NCBI GenBank assembly: GCA_016928125.1
Contig: JAFGLK010000297.1
Coordinates: forward strand, 1 to 5,353
Reading direction: 5' to 3'
Source: Anaerolineae bacterium
Lineage (GTDB): Bacteria; Chloroflexota; Anaerolineae; UBA1429
Length of the DNA: 5,353 bases
The translations under genes and the position numbers were made by a program. The notes below the pieces were generated by a model, which ran no database searches, was not told where the DNA came from, and worked only from the letters and a program-made list of their open reading frames with translations. Positions 1 through 4,976 of the stretch are shown here, one piece after another; position 1 is the stretch's first letter; every line of letters starts with the position of its first letter.

Positions 1-944
1 AGGGTGCCGCAGAGGCCGAGCGCGGCGGCCTCCATGAGGTAGACGAGCAGAATCTGGCCGCGCGTGCCGCCCAGGGCCTTGATCACGCCGATCTCGTCGA
101 CCTGTTCGGCCACGCTGGCCGACAGTGTGTTGATGACCAGCGTCGAGCTGAGCACCAACCCAAGCCCCGAAAATAGGAACATGATCACGATCAGGGCATC
201 CAGCTCGCGTTTGCCGGCGAAGTTGGCCGGATCGCGGATGACGGGCGCGCCCGCCTGCAGCCCCTGACGGCGAAGGAGGCGCGTCACGCGCTGGGAGACA
301 CTCTGGCCATCCGCAAACGCGCGGAGTTTGATCAGAAGCTGATTGCTGCCCGGGATATCCAGCATGCGACGCACCGTCTGGGCCGGGACATAGCCGAGGG
401 CGATGTTGGTGATAGCGCTCGAAAGGTAGCCCGGACTGCGCGAGATACCACTCACCCGCAGGGTGCGCTCGCGCCCGTTGGGGTCACGCAGGGAGATCTC
501 TTCGCCCGGGGTCACACCCGCCTCCTGGCTGGCCGAGAGGTCCAAGAGCAGTTCGCCGGTGCGGGGCGCGCGTCCGGCCACGATGTCGAACTGATTCACG
601 CGCACCTGGCCGAAATCGGCGATGCCAATCAGCTCGATATCACGCCAGGAGCCATCCCCTTGCCAACGGGTGATATAGGTCGTCCGCAGCTCGGCGGCGA
701 CAATGCGCGGATCGCGCTCGAGCAGCGAGGCCAGGCTGGCCGGAGCATTCCAGACCCAGAAGGTGATGTCCGCCTGAGAGCTGCTCGCATAGAGGGCGCG
801 TTGGGCGCGGGTCAGGTTGCGGGCGGTAGACACGATCGCAACCAGGCCAGCGACGCCGATCGCAATTCCCAAGATGGTCAGGGCCGTGCGCGCCCGCCGC
901 CCTACGAGATCTCGCCAGACCTTTCGAAGGAGACTCCACATCAT
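1..944 (-). CDS. FtsX/MacB-type ABC transporter permease, partial (C-terminus beyond window)
   Basis: The reverse strand is open from an ATG at 944 to the window edge, giving 314 residues without a stop. The protein has the classic FtsX/MacB layout. A basic N-terminus (RRARTAL, residues 16-22) leads into a first membrane helix at about 21-42. An extracytoplasmic MacB-PCD-like domain follows at about 43-245, then a second helix at about 249-273. The conserved cytoplasmic motif EIGVIKALGGTRGQI (284-298) follows, which in this family contacts the ATPase, and a third helix begins at about 299. Such permeases work with a cytoplasmic ATPase to move or release lipids, lipoproteins, peptides or drugs, usually by mechanotransmission rather than classical import. 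The ATPase and the rest of the permease should lie to the left. The start is uncertain: ATG codons at 944 and 941 are adjacent, with only a weak GGG upstream. The substrate cannot be inferred. Divergent from the lipoprotein gene at 1149. Confidence 0.93.
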   Translation of the reverse strand, partial: MMWSLLRKVWRDLVGRRARTALTILGIAIGVAGLVAIVSTARNLTRAQRALYASSSQADITFWVWNAPASLASLLERDPRIVAAELRTTYITRWQGDGSWRDIELIGIADFGQVRVNQFDIVAGRAPRTGELLLDLSASQEAGVTPGEEISLRDPNGRERTLRVSGISRSPGYLSSAITNIALGYVPAQTVRRMLDIPGSNQLLIKLRAFADGQSVSQRVTRLLRRQGLQAGAPVIRDPANFAGKRELDALIVIMFLFSGLGLVLSSTLVINTLSASVAEQVDEIGVIKALGGTRGQILLVYLMEAAALGLCGT

Positions 945-972
945 GTAACCCGTCTGCTATCAGGCTCCTGTC

Positions 973-1001
973 AGTATAGGGCCAGGGAAGAGGCAGAGCA
1001 A
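973..1001 (-). promoter_or_regulatory. Candidate sigma-70-like promoter of the permease gene
   Basis: On the reverse strand, TTGCTC (1001-996) and TATACT (978-973) are separated by 17 bp. The -10 box matches five of six consensus bases, the -35 box only three. Transcription would begin near 966 and leave a leader of about 22 nt before the ATG at 944. The CTGACAGG element (974-967) overlaps the end of the -10 box and runs to about the start site, a typical position for a repressor site. Read by eye and not scored. Confidence 0.5.
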
Positions 1002-1018
1002 AACGTGCGTTGGGGCCG

Positions 1019-1038
1019 CTGGCCCGCGAGCGGGCCAG
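1019..1038. promoter_or_regulatory. Palindrome between divergent promoters, candidate operator
   Basis: Two perfect 9-bp arms, CTGGCCCGC (1019-1027) and GCGGGCCAG (1030-1038), flank the two bases GA. The site lies upstream of both divergent -35 boxes, about 50-60 bp from each predicted start site. That suits a dimeric regulator, possibly an activator of both genes. By position it is not in either predicted transcript, so a DNA-level role is more likely than an RNA hairpin. GC-rich palindromes do arise by chance in such DNA, so function is inferred from symmetry and position only. Confidence 0.45.
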
Positions 1039-1043
1039 GCCTC

Positions 1044-1072
1044 TTGTCAGCTGACAGGCCGTGGCGTATACT
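1044..1072 (+). promoter_or_regulatory. Strong candidate sigma-70-like promoter of the lipoprotein gene
   Basis: TTGTCA (1044-1049) and TATACT (1067-1072) are separated by exactly 17 bp, each matching five of six consensus bases. Transcription would start near 1079, giving a leader of about 70 nt before the ATG at 1149. The -35 box is overlapped by a 12-bp palindrome, which suggests repression. Confidence 0.65.
1045..1056. promoter_or_regulatory. 12-bp perfect palindrome over the -35 box, candidate operator
   Basis: TGTCAGCTGACA is a perfect palindrome covering most of the TTGTCA -35 hexamer. Its right half extends to CTGACAGG (1051-1058). The same eight bases occur on the reverse strand at 974-967, immediately at the permease -10 box. 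One protein recognising CTGACAGG could therefore act on both promoters. The regulator family is not identifiable from this. Confidence 0.45.
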
Positions 1073-1148
1073 TGCGCTGCCTTGGCGAGGATGGTCTTGG
1101 CCTGCCGGGATATGTCCTCCTGGCGAGTACTCTGAATGGAGCGGGCCT

Positions 1149-3008
1149 ATGATGGCAAGGTTGCAGCAAGCACACGTTCGGCGCCCTCGATGGCCTGTCA
1201 GCCTGGGCGATGCAGGGGCCTTGATGGCTTCAGTGCTCGTTTTGGTTCTGCTGGCGGGGTGCCAGCTCGCTACGGCCAAGAGCGAGCGCGTTCGCGGCGA
1301 CTGGAGCCGGGGCGAGAAACTGGGCCAGGCGATCATCAACCAGCCGCCCGCGCTGGCCACCGATGCAGCCGGACAGGTGTTCGTGCTCTGGGTGGGCGAG
1401 GCGCCCAACGAGGGGCTGGACGAGGCTGCCCGCGTGATGAGGCAACACGCCCTGCATCTCGCCCATCTGGACGAATCCGGACGCCTCATCCTCTGGCGTG
1501 AGCTGCCCATCCAGGTGGAGCGCCCTACGGACGTCCAGATCCTGGCCGGGCGCCTGGGGTATCTACACATCCTCTGGCTCGATCGTCTGGATGGCGTCAT
1601 CCACCTCTTCCATGCCGGGATCCAGCCAGATGGGGGCCTGCTGTCGGAGCCTGAGCGCATCACGCTGCCATCTCGGGCAGACGCAGGGGTCGACTCTTTC
1701 GCCGTAGGGATGGATCCAGAGGGTCAGCTCGATCTCTTGCTGGCCGTGCCCGAGGCCGGGGAGGCCGGGCTCTACCATGCGCGCTTGGATGCTCACGGCG
1801 CCTTGCTGAGTGAGAGCCAGCGCATCCACACCGCCGGCCATGAGCCGGCCCTGCGCTATGGCCGCGATGGTCGAATGCATGTGATCTGGATGGAGACGCC
1901 CGATTATGGGGAGCGTCAGATCTACTATGCCCCCTTCGATCGCACTGCGCGCGCCCTTGGCGAGGCGGTGTTGCTGGATGCCTTCTCTTTGCCTTTGGGG
2001 CTCGTCGCTCAACGCCCTGCCCTGGGCTTGATTCGAGATCGAGGGCAGGTTTTCTGGTCCATCGAGCGCCGCGGGGGCGGACTCACTAGCCCGGCCGCAT
2101 GGGCCTACTGGCTCTCTTTTCCGCTGGATGAGCCCCAGGCCGTGAGCCAGCGCCAGCCTGTGCTGATTCCGGACTCGCTCCACCCGCCCCTCGCATCCAT
2201 GCGAAGCGCCTTTCAGATCGAACAGCTCGCTTCGGCCAGCCCGGACGCCCCCTCGGCCCGCTTTATCTACATGCCCACCACAAACGAGGGGCACCTGGAC
2301 GAGCTGGCCGTGGCCTTTGCGGCGCAGTTGAGCGGCCGTACGCGCAGCACAATCCAAATCGCTCTGACGCTCTGGGAGCCGCAGGCCCTCAGAGGCTACC
2401 AGATCGCAGCCCGCACCAACACCTCGTCGCTCAACCCGGCGCTCTTGATGGATCGCAACCGCAATCTGCATCTGGCCTGGATCGACACGGCCGGATTCGG
2501 GGCCTTTGACGTGTACTATGCAAGCACCGCGGATGCGGTGGTGGCCGAACTCAACCGGGTGACCCCTCAGGATGTGGCAGCCTCCATCCTGACCTTCCTC
2601 TGGGGTGTAGCACAATCGCTCAGCTTCCTGCCATTGGCTCTGGTGTGGATGTTCGTGCCCGTGCTGTTGATGGTGGTGTATGTGATGGTCCGCGCCGAGG
2701 GGCGCCTAGACCATCAGGGGCCACGGGCTATCCTGATCTTGGGCATCGGCTTGTATGTGATCTTTAAGTATCTCTTCCAGCCCAACTGGTTGGCGGCGCT
2801 GCCCTTGCCCTACGGGATGGCCGGCCCCGCGGCGGATGTGGTGCTGTTCGCCACGCCTTTTGTGATCTCTGGGGTCGCTGGGGTCTGCACCTGGCTGTAC
2901 GCCAGACGCCACGAGACGGCCTCCATGTTCTCGGGGTTTGCGATGTTCGCGGTCTGCGACGCGCTGCTGACGGTGTTGATCTACGTTCCGGGGATCCTGG
3001 CCGAGTAG
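1149..3008 (+). CDS. Predicted lipoprotein: repeat-containing, propeller-like ectodomain plus four C-terminal membrane helices
   Basis: The 619-residue product starts at ATG 1149, chosen because GGAG (1138-1141) lies 7 nt upstream and because this start supplies the basic signal region (RRPR, 11-14). A hydrophobic stretch and lipobox LLAGC follow, so C38 is the likely lipidated residue. Residues 39-490 hold loosely repeated blades of the form G-x-(L/M)-H-x-x-W ... YYA: VFVLW ending at W81, HILW 140-143, HVIW 244-247 with YYA 259-261, HLAW 441-444 with YYA 456-458. This resembles the BNR/sialidase-like propeller proteins of many environmental bacteria, but I see no sialidase active site. Four helices follow at about 492-514, 526-543, 562-585 and 592-616. 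The loops at 515-526 and 586-588 are Arg-rich, so the positive-inside rule places the ectodomain outside the cell. Function unknown; an envelope sensor or an accessory of the divergent permease is conceivable. Start M26 (1224) is less likely because it lacks the basic region. Confidence 0.88.
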   Translation: MMARLQQAHVRRPRWPVSLGDAGALMASVLVLVLLAGCQLATAKSERVRGDWSRGEKLGQAIINQPPALATDAAGQVFVLWVGEAPNEGLDEAARVMRQHALHLAHLDESGRLILWRELPIQVERPTDVQILAGRLGYLHILWLDRLDGVIHLFHAGIQPDGGLLSEPERITLPSRADAGVDSFAVGMDPEGQLDLLLAVPEAGEAGLYHARLDAHGALLSESQRIHTAGHEPALRYGRDGRMHVIWMETPDYGERQIYYAPFDRTARALGEAVLLDAFSLPLGLVAQRPALGLIRDRGQVFWSIERRGGGLTSPAAWAYWLSFPLDEPQAVSQRQPVLIPDSLHPPLASMRSAFQIEQLASASPDAPSARFIYMPTTNEGHLDELAVAFAAQLSGRTRSTIQIALTLWEPQALRGYQIAARTNTSSLNPALLMDRNRNLHLAWIDTAGFGAFDVYYASTADAVVAELNRVTPQDVAASILTFLWGVAQSLSFLPLALVWMFVPVLLMVVYVMVRAEGRLDHQGPRAILILGIGLYVIFKYLFQPNWLAALPLPYGMAGPAADVVLFATPFVISGVAGVCTWLYARRHETASMFSGFAMFAVCDALLTVLIYVPGILAE

Positions 3009-3553
3009 GCGCCTGATGACGGGCTCTGGCCCATCATCAGGTAAGGCCCTGGGCGCCTGGGCCATTCGCGGAGCAGGGCCGCTCTTCCCAAGCGCTGCTG
3101 TGTCGAGTCCCGAAGCCAGAGATCTTGGATCTCTCGCGCCGCCAAGAGGCGCGAAAGAGTCGTCATGATGAACGTCACGCGGCGCAGCTTGTGGCTGGGG
3201 ATGGGCGGCTGTAGCGCTTGCGGGGCGCCCACTTCGTAGCGGTAGTAGAGATCGCCCGCCCGGGGATGGTCGGCCTCGTCGGGCAGGAGCTCCCGACGCG
3301 TCACGATCGCGACCCCGAGCACCGGCGCATAGTAGGCGATGCTCCAGGCCCGCTCGCCCAGCGCCTTGGGATGGTAGAAGGCCAGATACTCGGCCCCGAT
3401 GCGCTTGGGCGCGCGCCTGAGCGGGATGCGGTACCAATGCTCGGCGCAGATCCGCTCCCAGTCAGCCGCCGTAGGCACGACGACCACCAGCACGCGTTCA
3501 TCGCGCACTGTGTAGGTTGGGATGGCATCGAGCTCCCAATCGTCATCCCACAT
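2981..3553 (-). CDS. Conserved-looking hypothetical protein, about 190 aa
   Basis: The reverse-strand gene ends with a stop at 2981-2983. Two ATG codons are adjacent (3556 and 3553). GGAGG (3564-3560) lies only 3 nt from the first but 6 nt from the second, so 3553 is preferred; residue numbers below count from 3556. There is no signal peptide or membrane helix, so it is probably cytoplasmic. An acidic N-terminus (MWDDDWELD) leads to a hydrophobic strand VLVVVV (22-27). Motif-like segments follow: WYRIP (41-45), AEYLAFY (55-61), YYAPV (75-79), VTRRELLPDE (85-94), LRRVTFI (124-130) and EIQDLW (142-147). From memory, similar strings occur in uncharacterised proteins of Chloroflexota and other bacteria, sometimes attached to other domains. 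I cannot name a function. The tail after about residue 160 looks low in information and overlaps the convergent lipoprotein gene by 28 bp. It has its own promoter, so it need not be co-transcribed with the UroD-like gene. Confidence 0.82.
   Translation of the reverse strand: MWDDDWELDAIPTYTVRDERVLVVVVPTAADWERICAEHWYRIPLRRAPKRIGAEYLAFYHPKALGERAWSIAYYAPVLGVAIVTRRELLPDEADHPRAGDLYYRYEVGAPQALQPPIPSHKLRRVTFIMTTLSRLLAAREIQDLWLRDSTQQRLGRAALLREWPRRPGPYLMMGQSPSSGAYSARIPGT
3012..3041. terminator. Strong hairpin just after the lipoprotein stop, candidate terminator
   Basis: The arms CCTGATGA (3012-3019) and TCATCAGG (3034-3041) pair perfectly. Inside them, after a single C/A mismatch, GGGC (3021-3024) pairs with GCCC (3029-3032) around the tetraloop TCTG. 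The structure begins three bases after the stop at 3006-3008. No T-run follows on either strand, so intrinsic termination is not certain. It also lies inside the C-terminal coding region of the convergent gene (about residues 173-182 counted from the ATG at 3556). Confidence 0.55.
3045..3063. repeat. Second, weaker inverted repeat after the first hairpin
   Basis: GGCCC (3045-3049) can pair with GGGCC (3059-3063). The interval contains the palindrome GGCGCC (3052-3057). It starts only three bases after the hairpin at 3012-3041, so the two might act as a tandem stop or RNA-stabilising element. GC-rich coding sequence gives such short pairings by chance, hence the low confidence. Confidence 0.25.
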
Positions 3554-3559
3554 CATGGC

Positions 3560-3564
3560 CCTCC
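3560..3564 (-). promoter_or_regulatory. Ribosome-binding site deciding the start of the hypothetical gene
   Basis: GGAGG on the reverse strand is 3 nt from the ATG at 3556 and 6 nt from the ATG at 3553. The spacing favours the second of the two tandem ATG codons. Confidence 0.6.
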
Positions 3565-3596
3565 GCCCCGATCGTCTGGTGCCTACCTCTAGCTCT

Positions 3597-3625
3597 ATTC
3601 TATCCGATTTTGTGCCGCGCGTCCA
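3597..3625 (-). promoter_or_regulatory. Candidate promoter of the hypothetical gene
   Basis: On the reverse strand, TGGACG (3625-3620) and TAGAAT (3602-3597) are separated by 17 bp, matching four and five of six consensus bases. The -10 region sits in a local AT-rich patch (about 3590-3612) that stands out from the GC-rich surroundings. Transcription would start near 3590, leaving a leader of about 37 nt. Confidence 0.5.
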
Positions 3626-3653
3626 TCCCCCGTCCCCTGAACCATCCTCCCGC

Positions 3654-3672
3654 GCTGGCTTCTTGGGCCAGC
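3654..3672 (-). terminator. Candidate terminator hairpin after the UroD-like gene
   Basis: GCTGGC (3654-3659) pairs perfectly with GCCAGC (3667-3672) around a 7-nt loop. The stem may extend through CGC (3651-3653) and GCG (3675-3677) across a two-base bulge. It lies about 43 bp past the stop of the UroD-like gene and before the promoter of the next gene, a sensible place for a terminator. No U-tract follows on the reverse strand, so the call is tentative. Confidence 0.35.
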
Positions 3673-3714
3673 TTGCGCCGTGGGTCTAGGCACTGATCGA
3701 GGCCGTCGAGATGC

Positions 3715-4701
3715 TCAGGCCGCGCTCAGCTCGGCCGCCACGTCCCGTGCGTAGATCAGGTTGGCGATATTCACATCGCTGGGTACGGTGCAGCCCGCGC
3801 CGAGCATGAACCCACGCGTGCCCACCTCGGCCAGGACGGCTTCGATTTCCTGGCGCAGCGCCTCGCGCGGGCCGTACACCAGCGGGCCGCGCTCATCCAG
3901 GCCGCCCAGGATCGGCAGGCCGCCGAACAAGGTCTGGCCCTCGGTGAGAGAGAGATTCTCCGATTGATGGGCCCAGTTGGCCATCTGCACCGGATAGTCT
4001 ACAAAGCGCTCCAGGTTGAGCGCCTTGCCGCAGAAGTGGCCGACGACGAACTCCGCCACCTCCGCGGCCTTGTCGAGAACAACCAGATCATAGGCCTTGA
4101 GGTAGCGCGCATGCTCCTCGTCGCTGCAGAGCTCGCGTTCGCCCCCTTGGGCGGAGTAGTAGAGCCCATGGATGCCCGCCTCCGTGATGCAGGCGGCATA
4201 AAAGGCGGCCAGATCCTCGGCGATCACCTGCAGGCCCTGCATCACCGGCTCGGGATCGCTACGCAGGTGCTGCCAGAGGATGGCGCGCGCCTCGGGACTG
4301 GGCAGCGGCTCGGCCCCCTCGGCGCTGGCCGCCACGATGGCGCCGGCCCGATGATAAGGGTTAAAGGCAGTGGTCATGATCGGCACCTCCGCGCCGATCG
4401 CGTCGACGATCTGCCTGAGCCCCGAGAGATGGCTCTGGAAGACCGGATCGGAGAGCGGTGTGGGCTCGAGCTTGAGCCAGTCGCGGCGCTCTTGGATACA
4501 CACCTTGCCGATCGGGCCATAGCCCGTGTCGTTCATCACCTTCATGATGTCCATGTCGGTGGCGCGGTAGAAGGCCAGATGCTGTAGCGCCATCGGTTCG
4601 CCGCCCCGATAGATCGGGTCGAAATGGAACCAGAAGCCGGCCGGCACCCGATCCACCGGCGCGCCCTGCAAAACCGCCCGAAAGCGCTCGATCTTGTTCA
4701 T
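3715..4701 (-). CDS. UroD-superfamily protein of the MtaA/CmuA-like methyltransferase type
   Basis: The 328-residue product starts at ATG 4701, chosen because AAGGA (4713-4709) lies 7 nt upstream; the ATG at 4719 has no comparable site. It opens like other UroD-fold proteins (MNKIERFRAVLQG, then DRVPAGFW) and spans a full-length single TIM-barrel domain of the usual 320-360 residues. It lacks the MRQAGR signature of true uroporphyrinogen decarboxylase HemE. It has instead GHFCG, giving H222 and C224, and GAGCTVP with C304 near the end. In methylcobamide:coenzyme M methyltransferases (MtaA, MtbA, CmuA) the equivalent H-x-C and distal Cys bind the zinc that activates the thiol acceptor. The likely role is therefore corrinoid-linked methyl transfer or an uncharacterised relative, in the cytoplasm, not haem synthesis. 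No corrinoid protein is in the window. The gene is divergent from the dehydrogenase at 4977, suggesting a shared catabolic role; the substrate is unknown. Confidence 0.9.
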   Translation of the reverse strand: MNKIERFRAVLQGAPVDRVPAGFWFHFDPIYRGGEPMALQHLAFYRATDMDIMKVMNDTGYGPIGKVCIQERRDWLKLEPTPLSDPVFQSHLSGLRQIVDAIGAEVPIMTTAFNPYHRAGAIVAASAEGAEPLPSPEARAILWQHLRSDPEPVMQGLQVIAEDLAAFYAACITEAGIHGLYYSAQGGERELCSDEEHARYLKAYDLVVLDKAAEVAEFVVGHFCGKALNLERFVDYPVQMANWAHQSENLSLTEGQTLFGGLPILGGLDERGPLVYGPREALRQEIEAVLAEVGTRGFMLGAGCTVPSDVNIANLIYARDVAAELSAA

Positions 4702-4740
4702 CTCACGATCCTTTCTCATGATCTCATCGCGATGGCTGGC

Positions 4741-4770
4741 AGTATACATGCTGGGCCCCTGGCTGGCCAA
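4741..4770 (-). promoter_or_regulatory. Candidate promoter of the UroD-like gene
   Basis: A reverse-strand TATACT (4746-4741) lies about 40 nt from the start codon. A -35 box could be TGGCCA (4769-4764, 17-bp spacing) or TTGGCC (4770-4765, 18-bp spacing), each matching four of six bases. The downstream context TATACTGCCAG resembles TATACTGACAG at the permease promoter. Transcription would begin near 4734. Confidence 0.45.
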
Positions 4771-4828
4771 TCCGCGCGCAGGCCGAACGAGGCCCAGGCC
4801 TCGGTAGCCGAAGCGCGCAGGCTGCACA

Positions 4829-4857
4829 TTGACATGCAGGGGGCGCCACGCTATCGT
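4829..4857 (+). promoter_or_regulatory. Candidate promoter of the dehydrogenase gene
   Basis: TTGACA (4829-4834) is a perfect consensus -35 box. TATCGT (4852-4857) follows at 17-bp spacing and matches four of six -10 bases. Transcription would begin near 4864 and produce an unusually long leader of about 113 nt. A strong -35 with a weak -10 would fit an activated or repressed promoter. Confidence 0.45.
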
Positions 4858-4905
4858 ATGGATGCGCTCAGTCTGCGAAGCGGCCCCTTTGCGCTCGACG
4901 ACACA

Positions 4906-4948
4906 GCGTGCTGCACGCCCTGGCGTGTGTACGAGGCTGCGCCACACG
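4906..4948 (+). promoter_or_regulatory. Leader with four alternately pairing segments upstream of the dehydrogenase
   Basis: Four short segments follow one another: GCGTG (4906-4910), CACGCC (4914-4919), GGCGTGTG (4922-4929) and CACACG (4943-4948). The first pairs with the second (5 bp), the second with the third (6 bp, CACGCC/GGCGTG), and the third with the fourth (6 bp, CGTGTG/CACACG). These pairings exclude one another, as in attenuator-type leaders. No U-rich terminator tail or leader peptide is evident. The repeats could instead be DNA operator half-sites (GCGTG/CACGC). Stems are short, so this is a hypothesis. Confidence 0.3.
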
Positions 4949-4964
4949 GGATCCTTTGTCGCCT

Positions 4965-4969
4965 GGAGG
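4965..4969 (+). promoter_or_regulatory. Strong ribosome-binding site of the dehydrogenase gene
   Basis: GGAGG lies 7 nt before the ATG at 4977 and extends to GGAGGTGA (4965-4972), near-perfect complementarity to the 16S rRNA tail. It fixes the start codon and predicts efficient translation unless masked by leader structure. Confidence 0.75.
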
Positions 4970-4976
4970 TGAGACG

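Noticed and set aside
660..1148. The lipoprotein frame is open for another 163 codons upstream, back to an ATG at 660.
   Set aside because: This part runs antisense through the permease gene and the divergent promoters, has no protein-like character, and lies upstream of the lipobox signal and ribosome-binding site that fix the start at 1149.
1563..2615. A 350-codon open frame antisense to the lipoprotein gene.
   Set aside because: It is a GC-rich shadow of the real gene, with no recognisable domain, signal or ribosome-binding site; the sense frame carries the lipobox, repeats and membrane helices.
1149..3008. Annotation of the ectodomain as a sialidase.
   Set aside because: Only a loose blade-like repeat is visible; I find no canonical Asp-box series or catalytic Arg triad that would support enzyme activity.
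2706..3437. A 243-codon reverse-strand open frame spanning the lipoprotein 3' end and the hypothetical gene.
   Set aside because: Its composition (Pro, Arg, Gly, Ala-rich) is typical of an off-frame translation of GC-rich DNA, and it overlaps the better-supported frame at 2981-3553.
3964..4587. A 207-codon open frame antisense to the UroD-like gene.
   Set aside because: The opposite strand encodes a full UroD-fold protein with zinc-site motifs; this frame has no motif or start signal.
3715..4701. Annotation as hemE, uroporphyrinogen decarboxylase of haem synthesis.
   Set aside because: The MRQAGR signature and its arginines are missing, and methyltransferase-type zinc ligands are present instead.
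4702..4947. The UroD-like frame is open upstream to 4947, which would give a 410-residue protein.
   Set aside because: The extension is Arg-rich and unlike the family, and it would cover the divergent promoter region. The ATG at 4701 has AAGGA at 7-nt spacing and begins with the family's usual N-terminus.
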